A stretch of 64,000 nt of DNA, taken from contig OY754467.1 of the NCBI GenBank assembly GCA_963575645.1, forward strand, positions 7,998,001 to 8,062,000. The letters run 5' to 3'. The position numbers and the translations under genes are program-made. This DNA is from Xanthostigma xanthostigma. Lineage: Eukaryota > Arthropoda > Insecta > Raphidioptera > Raphidiidae. Below, piece after piece: positions 56,218 to 64,000 of this stretch (positions are counted from its first letter, which is position 1; every line of letters begins with the position of its first letter). The notes under the pieces are model-generated. The model searched no databases, was not told the origin of the DNA, and saw only the letters and a list, made by a program, of their open reading frames with translations.

Positions 56218-56480
56218 AAAATTGGTTGTCTGTAAAGTCGGTTTACGGACGATAGTTTTACGTGATAACGTATCATATTTAATAATAATAAAGCACATAC
56301 CGCTAGTTTCGCGGTATGTGCAATACATAACCTAAATTTTAGTAGCTGTCAAACTTGGGCCGAAGCATACTGCGCTCTCGCTTGCACGCACAGGGTCAGG
56401 CGGAACGTTAGGAACGTTACACTTTTTCGTGCGTGCAGCTGGTGTTTCATCAATTTATAAGACGTTATCACGTCAAAACT
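56218..56480 (+). mobile_element. K element, copy 2, shortened, with inserted palindrome
   Basis: TTGGTTGTCTGTAAAGTCGG at the left and GACGTTATCACGTCAAAA at the right. Compared with copies 1 and 3, the sequence after GATAACGTAT is interrupted by AT-rich bases and the 29-bp palindrome at 56293-56321. Confidence 0.7.
56293..56321. repeat. Solo terminal palindrome of the tRNA-carrying TIR family
   Basis: GCACATACCGCTAGTTTCGC and the rest to GTATGTGC match the 29-bp palindromic end of the 6150-6985 element, but no body follows. Confidence 0.85.
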
Positions 56481-56822
56481 CTGTTAGGTTCGTACTTAAG
56501 TTGTTTATTATGTAGGTATTATTTAATATTGAATCACAGTTTTGTTACAAAATTAACAACTGGAAGATTAAAGGATGATACCTGGTGGCATAGGATCAAT
56601 GAACTAAACAAATACTGAAGTTTTTTTATTGCATTTTATTGTCTGACGTTTCGGCAAACTTTATGCCATCTTCGGAGAGTCTAGAAGATTTATATATAAA
56701 AACTTTTAAATTATTATTGTTTTTAAAGTTGTTATTGTTAAAGTTAAAGTTAAAAAATTGGAAGTAAAATAAATAAACTTATCAATGCTGTCTGTTTTCT
56801 CAGTATTGTTGTTATGTAAAAA
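56481..56822. other. No gene; hairpin motif at 56648-56675
   Basis: Minus-strand 56648-56675 reads CCGAAGA, T, GGCA-loop-TGCC, GAAAC, a one-base variant of the motif in the foldback elements. No foldback arms were seen here. Confidence 0.45.
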
Positions 56823-57372
56823 AAAAATGGTTGTCTGTAAAGTCGGTTTACGGACGATAGTTTTACGTGATAACGTATTCCGTAATACATAACCTAAACC
56901 TCCCAAAATTTGGTTTCAATCCGCTTATCCTTGGTGTCGGAATGATAAGAAATGTCAAAAGTGACGTTTGCAACTTACAAAGTATTATGTTCTAATAATA
57001 ATTAGTTATTCCAATACTTAACTTAGAAGGCCTTGCATTTCACAATATACTAATGTCAAAAAATTGAATGCATTTATACAGCTATTTTTCTATATAAATT
57101 TGTATAAAATATTTTTCTATATAAATTTGTATAAAAAAACTGTTTAGGCAAATTCTGTTATACGAAATCTATGTAAAATGTTCTCCTCTTTCGTTTAAGA
57201 CTGGTTTCAAACCGATCTGATTTAAATTGAGCGAGAAATTAGCAAAAAGCGTCAGGCGGAACGTTACGCGTTATGCGTTACGCGTTACACTTTTTCGTAC
57301 ATGCAGCCGGTGTTTTATCAATTTATAATATTGGTGATTCATCAATTTATAAGACGTTATCACGTCAAAAAA
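56823..57372 (+). mobile_element. K element, copy 3
   Basis: Begins TGGTTGTCTGTAAAGTCGGT, is collinear with 24425-25100 and ends GACGTTATCACGTCAAAA. A TTTTTCTATATAAATTTGTA block is duplicated at 57085-57133. Confidence 0.75.
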
Positions 57373-58744
57373 TAATTAATATAAAAAATGTCATCAACGG
57401 GTATTAAAATTACTATTTTTCTTGAAAAAACGAGATTTTTACTGAAAATTGTATAAACATGTCAAATGTAACTTGTTTAATCATCACTCTAAATTATTAG
57501 TTGTTTTTCATTTTTCATAAAAATTAACAACATTCAACACACAGTCCTACCTACCTATCATCATTTGTACTTATACCTATGATATTGATAAATTGAAAAA
57601 TGTTCAGTCTTCTGTAGACCATTAGATATTAGATAAATTCGTGATGGACGAACTATTTATATACCTACAAGTTTGTACGGAACCCTCGGTGCGCGAGTCC
57701 GGCTCGCAATTGACCTATGGGCTATGTGCAGGGAGGCGGAGTTATAAATTTTTTGATGCGAGCGTTTGTAGTGAGCACTAGGGGAAACTTCAAACTCAAA
57801 TTTTCCGTATGTCAGTGAGCAATGTTTATTAAAAGTGAAAATAGCTATAATTTTATGAAGTTTTTTAATTACAAAGAAAACATAGGGAAACTAAGCGATC
57901 TGGAAATGCTTGTTGTGTTCCGGGCTGTTGCGCTGATGGCGATTTAAGTAAAATAGACACCATTGGAACCCTAATTTGACGTTGCGCTGTCAGTGTAAAC
58001 AAATTAACATCAGTTCTTCTTATTACATTTTTTTTTACACATCATGGCCAACTAAAGTTTTTGACTTATCACCATAGAAACATGTCGCGATTTCCATAAA
58101 AAGTGAGTTCAATAATTCTCTATTACCCACTAGCGGCGCTAGTAGGCTTCGTGCACACAGCCTATAGATTAATCATTTTTACGCGTTGACTTGCATACCA
58201 GTCACTCTAAACCTGTATGATCTAAGCATAATACATGTGTAGTACATGCATATATTGTAATATACGGTGTCAAGTCAGATGTCTCGCATTGCCTTGACTC
58301 GACGACTTGACTTAGAGAAGTCCGTGTGAAACAGTATTTCGGGGAAAAGCGACGGATCATCGCACGAAGGGAAACTGAACTGGCTCAATAAAATACCTCC
58401 AAATCTGACAATTTCTTTTTGAAAATATACAAATCGTTTCAAAAATGTATTTACTACTATAGCTGCTCCGCCCGCGATTGAGATGAAACACGACAATATG
58501 TTTGCACAGTTCGCAGAGTTTACGAAAAGAATTCCCTATTTTTTTATCCTAAATTACTCCTTATAACATTAGCTATCGATCAGTGAAAGTCCCGTCAAAA
58601 TCGGTCCAGTCATTTCGGAGATTAGCCGGAACAAACAGACAGACCGACAAAAACTATAAAAATTGTTTTTTTGTTATAAATACCGTATGTACTTTCATAT
58701 GCATTATAGATGGCACACACCCGCGGCTTCGTTTATCTGAATCC
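57373..58744. other. No gene; moth transposon debris
   Basis: GTACGGAACCCTCGGTGCGC and GAGTCCGGCTCGCA near 57676 form the end phrase of a very common moth repeat. AAAATCGGTCCAGTCATTTC near 58597 is another transposon tail phrase. No coding gene recognised. Confidence 0.4.
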
Positions 58745-59055
58745 AATCAGAAATCACATATACTCCCCCCAAATACCCTCCCCTTTTAAATGCGCAAAAA
58801 AAACATCATCGCATCGACACGACCCCGTTATTGCTTTTTAAAAACTCCCCCAAAACGCCCTCCCCTTTTCATTGCGCAAAAAAAACCCTTCGCATCGACA
58901 CGACCCCGTAGTTAATATTAAAGAGCTCCCCCCCAGACTCCTTCCCCTTTTCACTGCGCAAAATAAAACGTCATCGCATCGACACGACCCCGTAATTAAT
59001 TTTTAAAGAACTCCCCCCAAACGCCTTCTCCTTTTCACTGCACAAAAAAATTTAT
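58745..59055. repeat. 84-bp minisatellite, about four units
   Basis: Same unit as 10001-10402 (CATCGACACGACCCCGT, CCCTTTTCACTGCGC), with units of about 80-84 bp. Confidence 0.85.
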
Positions 59056-59664
59056 TTATAAAAAAAAATTCCGCATTTATAACGGCTAATAACACTGTTA
59101 TATGTTATATAAAATAATAATTGTGTATTTCTAATGGATATTTTGCACATCGAGTTATCGTACACTAACCAGAAAAATGTTTAATGGTACAATCTTTTAA
59201 TGTCGTATTCTGCCTGTTCCATGAAAAAAAACGTTATATTAACTTGAAGTGAGTGAGATTTCAGTGAAATCTTTTAATTGCGTTGTAAATATTTGTTATA
59301 TTTGCGTCATGTTTTTGCAACAGCCTGTATAAATCATATTTATGTGTTTACAGGTTTGTTATTACATGTTGATAATGATCTTGAGCGTGTTTTCTTTTTT
59401 TTTAGATTAATGAAAATTACTTCCATGTATAATACATTAATACAATTTGTAAGATTGTTAAAATATTTAACTCGCATTTAACGAACTGACGTAATAATTG
59501 CTAAATGTTTTTTGATAATAAAATTATTTTTTCCCACACCGCGGAAGTCGATATTTACGATACCTAAGTTCATAATTGCATTCAGTAGATGGCAGTACTT
59601 AAGTAACATTTTTACGTGATGGTTTTAAATGTGACGTCAGACTTGTAGTAAACGCATTCTTATA
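59056..59664. other. No gene seen
   Basis: The 67-codon frame at 59278-59481 lacks motifs. Confidence 0.4.
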
Positions 59665-60187
59665 CAGTATGTAAACGCGTAAAGTGCACATAGGGAAATT
59701 AGCATTGGGAAAAAATACTTGGATCAGAGTTAGCCATGACTGCATTAATTGTTATTTCTATTGAATTATCGTGGTAGTCTTGAGGATTTCTATTTTATTT
59801 TGATTTATTTTTATTTTAAATTATAAATCATTATAAATCATTATTTTAATTTTTTTGTACAAAAATAAAACAAAAAATACCTCCATCTGCTTGGAAACAT
59901 TTCATTCAAAATATGTCTGACTGGTATGACGTATGCGCGTTGGTAAATCAGTGACTCAATGTCTTTAGGCTCAACACGAATAGGCGGAGATATTTGATCT
60001 CGCACCATATTTAAGTATTTTTGGGAATTTAATGTCCCATTAATAAAAAAGTCCGATTATGTTGTAATCATTTGAATATTTACTTCGGTAGTATATGCAC
60101 ATTCATTTTGCAAAAGAATATTATCTGTCAAATTGAAAAACAAGATTTCAAGGCTCACTCTGATCCAGTCATTTTTTCCCAATGTTA
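59665..60187. mobile_element. Tc1/mariner-type MITE, copy M3, right end lost
   Basis: CAGTATGTAAACGCGTAAAG at the left after TA. Collinear with M2 to CCAGTCATTTTTTCCCAATG, where the terminal 40 bp are missing. Confidence 0.75.
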
Positions 60188-60329
60188 ATAAGTAAACACT
60201 AAACGAACCTCATGCAAATGATACCGAACTTTATTTGCACTTGTTTGTATACTACAAGATTGACGTCACTGTAGGTAAATATGGCAATTGCTTGCATTAG
60301 AACACAGATAAATACCATGCAAACAGCTT

Positions 60330-60500
60330 GAGGTTATACGTAAAAACACGAATGTTCGCGACTATTGGCTGACGGCAGTCTCATGGAGCGGTGTAGTTTC
60401 GGCATCAGTGCGTGTAATCCCACCAGCGCATAAATGTTAGACTTTCTGCCTTAAAATTGATGCCGAAAGTACGTACTTTCGACTGAGGTATGAAGAAAAA
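60330..60500. mobile_element. Half of a TCGATCGAAAG-family foldback
   Basis: GAGGTTATACGTAAAAACAC and GTACGTACTTTCGACTGAGG match 12765-13312. The left terminal part is missing. Confidence 0.7.
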
Positions 60501-61253
60501 TGTTTCCTATTATTATGATTATTATGTAGTGCGCATGCCCCGTGCAAAGTCAGTAGTCAGTTTGATTTATGCAACTTTTTACTGACACAATACAAGAATA
60601 TGCGGTCGTTGATTTATTAAAATGTTTTACTTTCTTGCATTTTATTACACCTCGTGTAAACGTGAGAAACTAGCGCGGTCGATGCGGTGGTCGCCATAGC
60701 CCATGGTCATCGTAAAATAATTCATCCGGTCCGACGACATTTGACTTTCATTTGACAAAAATATAACACGACTTTATGTTTTCTTCTTCACTGCTGCGGG
60801 TCGAACGCATTTCTCACAGTTCTTTTTTTGCGTCAAGATCCCGTTTTAGGTCGCTTCCAATCCAATTATCCGGTCTCCCATATGTAAACAATTAATTATT
60901 TCTTGTGCCATTCAATTTAGTTCTGTTAGTCATCAATAAATAAAATTATCAACCAATTTTTCAGACAAATATATTAACAAAAAATATATAAATTCAATAC
61001 ATTAACGTTTAAGATCTGAATTAGTTCTGTTGGACTACGACCACACACATACCAAACCTGGCCCAATATAATCACTGGCAAATATGTGCTTCCAATGTTT
61101 GTCCCCCTCAGAGGAAACAGTTTACATTCTAATCCGAGCTCCAATACACACAAAAACGCTGATTATCTTAGCTGTTGAGCATCTATAATTTACAATCCAT
61201 ATATTCAATGCTTTTCTCCTCCTACTCCAATCAAGCACCAGCAGCAAACTTTA
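60501..61253. other. No gene; FB-alpha scrap at 60935-61015
   Basis: AATAAATAAAATTATCAACC followed by ACATTAACGTTTAAGATCTG is a decayed FB-alpha arm. About 61150-61185 matches 3130-3165. The rest is unrecognised. Confidence 0.4.
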
Positions 61254-61830
61254 CGCCCTGTGGCGTCACTTATTGTAAACGTCACGGCAACATTACGCTA
61301 CGTGGCGGAAACGTTACCTTAACTTTACGTTACATGGCGGCAACGTTACGTTAACTTAATGCTACGCGGCGGCAACGTTACGTAACCTTTCCGATACGTG
61401 ACGACAACGTTACATTAACTTTACGCTACGTGGCGACAACGTTACATTAACTTTACGCTACGTGGCGCCAATGTCATGGCAACTTTACGCTATACGTGGC
61501 GGGAACGTTACCTTAACTTTACTTTGTGTGGCGACAACGTTACATAGCGGCAACGTTACATTAACTTTACGCTACGTGGCGACAACGTTACATTAACTTT
61601 ATGTTACGTGGCGGCAACGTTACGTTATCTTTACGCCACGTTGCGGCAATGTTACGTTAATTTTACGCCACGTTGCGGCAATGTTACGTTAACTTTACGC
61701 CACGTTGCGGCAATGTTACGTTAACTTTACGCCACGTTGCGGCAATGTTACGTTAACTTTACGCCACGTCGCGGCAACGTTACGTTAACTTTACGCTACG
61801 TAGCCGTTACGTTAACGTTTACTCTAAGTA
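61254..61830. repeat. 32-bp minisatellite, about 17 units
   Basis: The unit is CGCCACGTTGCGGCAATGTT followed by ACGTTAACTTTA. Exact 32-bp spacing is visible at 61634 and 61666. Left-hand units are more diverged (CTACGTGGCGACAACG), right-hand units nearly identical, as expected for growth from one side. Confidence 0.9.
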
Positions 61831-62465
61831 CAGCTGCTTCTATTGTAACGTCAACTTTGTAATTATTGTTTCTGGGGGCATAGTTCCTGTACCTTCCCAC
61901 CCACAGATTCGACACTGTTTTTTGCTTTTTTTATTGGCAAGCAATTACCTGAAGGAAAAACAAAGAAACCGGGCCATTATTAAAATACAATTATAAACTC
62001 GAATTATTTATAAACAACGGTCCAAGATTGATATTATAATATCTGATTATTAAATGTTATGCCAAGAAAGAAACAGTCCGATAGACGGACAGACATTATT
62101 AAAGATAACTATGTCGAGATATTAAGACAGTCCATTTTACCGCTCGTTGCGCCAAAGGCTAACTGCGGAGGCGTCGTGAAACAAGCATGGAACAAGAGAG
62201 TAGCGCTTTATATAATTTATAATCTACGAGATATATCTCGGCTGATAAATATTTAAATAATGGATTTATCCGCACCGCACACCGACCTGGAAGAAAAGAA
62301 ATCGTTCTGTATGATTTGGTTTGCGTATAAAGTTTACGTAAGCGTAACGTAGACCTGCTGATTTATTTACGTTACGTAAGACGTTAGTGGAGGCGTAACG
62401 TAACAGATTTTTAAGAAAAGTGTATTTAAGTAGAAGGGTAACTTTTAACTGTTTAAATTTTTGAC
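61831..62465. other. No gene called
   Basis: A 65-codon frame at 62059-62256 opens MPRKKQSDRRTDIIKDN but resembles no domain I know. It is the only frame here that looks even slightly protein-like. GTAACGTAA-type text near 62340-62400 belongs to the repeat beside it. Confidence 0.3.
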
Positions 62466-63050
62466 AACGTCTTATAAATTGATGAATCACCAATCTTATA
62501 AATTGATAAAACACCGGCTGCATGTTCGAAAAAGTGTAACGTAACGTTCCTAACGTTCGTAACGCGTAACGTTCCGCCTGACCCTGTGCGTGCTTTTCTC
62601 GAAAACGGCCCTAACGATTTGGATGAAATTTACTGAAAAGGGATTTTGGGGGGCAAAAAATCGTTTTAGCTAGGTCTCATCTTTCGAAAAAATCGTTTTC
62701 TTACTTTTATCATTATAAAAATCAATTTTTTGACGTATGAAAATACTTAAATATTGTAAGTAGGTTTTGGAATTTTATATTATAAACAGTGAAACAATTG
62801 TTTTATAAATATTATGACAGCTAATCTTTGAGACTTAAAATAAATACGGAAGAATATATTATTTATTATTTATTAAGAAATATTATATGGTGAGTATTTT
62901 AAATAAATAAAATTAACCTAAATTTGAAGCGAAAGATGCAATATCATAGATTCGAATTATTATAATTATTATATAAATTTAGGTTATGTATTACGGAATA
63001 CGTTATCACGTAAAACTATCGTCCGTAAACCGACTTTACAGACAACCAAT
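62466..63050 (-). mobile_element. K element, copy 4
   Basis: Right end is the complement of TTGGTTGTCTGTAAAGTCGG (ending about 63048). The left end has AACGTCTTATAAATTGATGA and the GTAACGTTCC tract. It contains the CTAACGATTTGGATGAAATT body shared with copy 5. Confidence 0.75.
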
Positions 63051-63524
63051 TTTTTTTTTATTCATTTTAAACCGTCATAGCGTCTAAACTAATCGATATA
63101 CGACTTTTTGCTTAGGCCTAATCGATTCAGCATATCAGCATATCGAGAATATTTATATCCAAATATCGTAGTTCTATTCATGTTTCATACGTTTTGCAAA
63201 ATTGCTACTTTTAAACACACTAAACGATTTTTGGCCTGTTTTATATTATTCGGAAAAAGTCAAGCTGAATCGATTCCGACAATCCGCAACCCTGTATCTC
63301 TTTTGGTTTCGGAGATATAGTCAATATAAATTGTTTACATTTTTTTACATTTTAAACCGTCATAGCGTCTAAACTAATCGAGATACGAATTTGCGCTTAG
63401 ACCTAATCGATTCAGCGTAATTTTTTCTATTAGACATCGCTATTATGTTATGTCTTATTTTTCAGTTTATGTAATTATATCGAACGCATTCAATACTGCT
63501 TGGCAGTCACACGAATAAAGACAA
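63051..63524. repeat. Direct duplication of about 70 bp, no gene
   Basis: TTTTAAACCGTCATAGCGTC through CTAATCGATTCAGC occurs at about 63066-63135 and again at 63351-63414. The spacing frame has no motif. Confidence 0.6.
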
Positions 63525-64000
63525 TTTATCATATGTATATTAATACACTAATGTTAAAGATGTTTGCCTCCCTTTGAAAAAAAAAAACACAATTTCTCCA
63601 CATAAATTATATATCATTTTACAGATAATTGCTTGCTCTACTGACATCGACAACTAAAAAATTTGTTATTGCTTTTGTTTTCGTAAATTAATTAAAATAC
63701 AGCAACGCTGAACAACGTCTGCCATCTGACGGCTTTAATTTTGAAACAACCTCAACACTTCGATCTGTCATCTGACCTTCATATTGTAATACAACAGACA
63801 CAATACTGCATACTGCCATCTGACGGCTTTAATTTTGAAACAGCGAGCAACGCTGAACAACGTCACAGCAATGCTGCATGATGCCATCTGACGGCTTAGC
63901 TCAACACTTTTGCTTCTTGCGCCTCTATAAGAGGACTAATTTTAGTAAAATATTTCTTCGACCTGTCATCTGAGCTTCATATTGTAATACAACAAAAAGA
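63525..64000 (-). repeat. R repeat, copy 3, runs off the window
   Basis: Reverse complement of 48165-48680, beginning near TTAATACACTAATGTTAAAG and cut at the window end at ATACAACAAAAAGA. Confidence 0.75.

Noticed and set aside
62059-62256. Small basic protein gene starting MPRKKQSDRR
   Set aside because: Only 65 codons, no domain, no splice or promoter context; base composition like the neighbouring non-coding sequence.

Overview
This looks like intergenic or heterochromatin-like DNA from an insect, most probably a moth or butterfly. It is AT-rich and crowded with short non-autonomous transposons. Several have the start (TCTATACTAAT) and end (hairpin, then CTAG, inserted between A and T) typical of the Lep1-type Helitrons common in Lepidoptera. 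I find no intact host protein-coding gene. Nearly all short open frames are chance frames inside repeats. The protein-level signals I trust are broken transposon genes: a LINE reverse transcriptase tail (2.0-3.0 kb), a Helitron helicase end (21.8 kb), a Harbinger transposase N-terminus (26.3-26.65 kb) and, less surely, a Ginger/KRBA2-type integrase piece (15.7-15.9 kb).

Layout. 0-5 kb: mariner-type MITE, Lep1 Helitron, LINE relic and two hairpin-ended HP elements. 6-8.5 kb: two copies of an 0.8-1.1 kb inverted-terminal-repeat element facing each other, each holding a tRNA-like sequence. 10-17.6 kb: an 84-bp minisatellite, foldback elements and the Ginger-like relic. 19-26.6 kb: palindromic W elements, Helitron helicase relic, a degenerate Y-R hairpin minisatellite and the Harbinger element. 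27.7-30.4 kb: foldbacks, a hAT MITE and a Helitron cluster, one copy with a tRNA-Lys-like cargo. 31-33 kb: a nested stack of elements. 35-40.9 kb: mariner MITE, a hAT MITE with an imperfect 8-bp target duplication, a 2.1-kb foldback with a tRNA-Ile-like sequence in each arm, and a hAT MITE with a perfect 8-bp target duplication. 41.6-49.3 kb: three more tRNA-Lys Helitrons, one containing a perfect 102-bp-arm palindrome, and a third copy of the 6-kb family. 49.86-51.51 kb: eleven almost identical 150-bp tandem units starting exactly at the terminal hairpin of an HP element. 53.7-64 kb: more foldbacks, MITEs and two minisatellites.

Three themes stand out. First, three structurally unrelated transposon families carry tRNA-like modules that keep the A and B boxes of the pol III promoter; where I compared the two ends, acceptor pairing is lost. 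Second, several foldback families share a small hairpin motif, C(T/C)GANGA-N-stem-GAAAC, whose stem changes by compensating substitutions and which resembles a hammerhead ribozyme core. Third, a satellite appears to have been born from a transposon end. All homology statements are by eye from the sequence; no searches were run.
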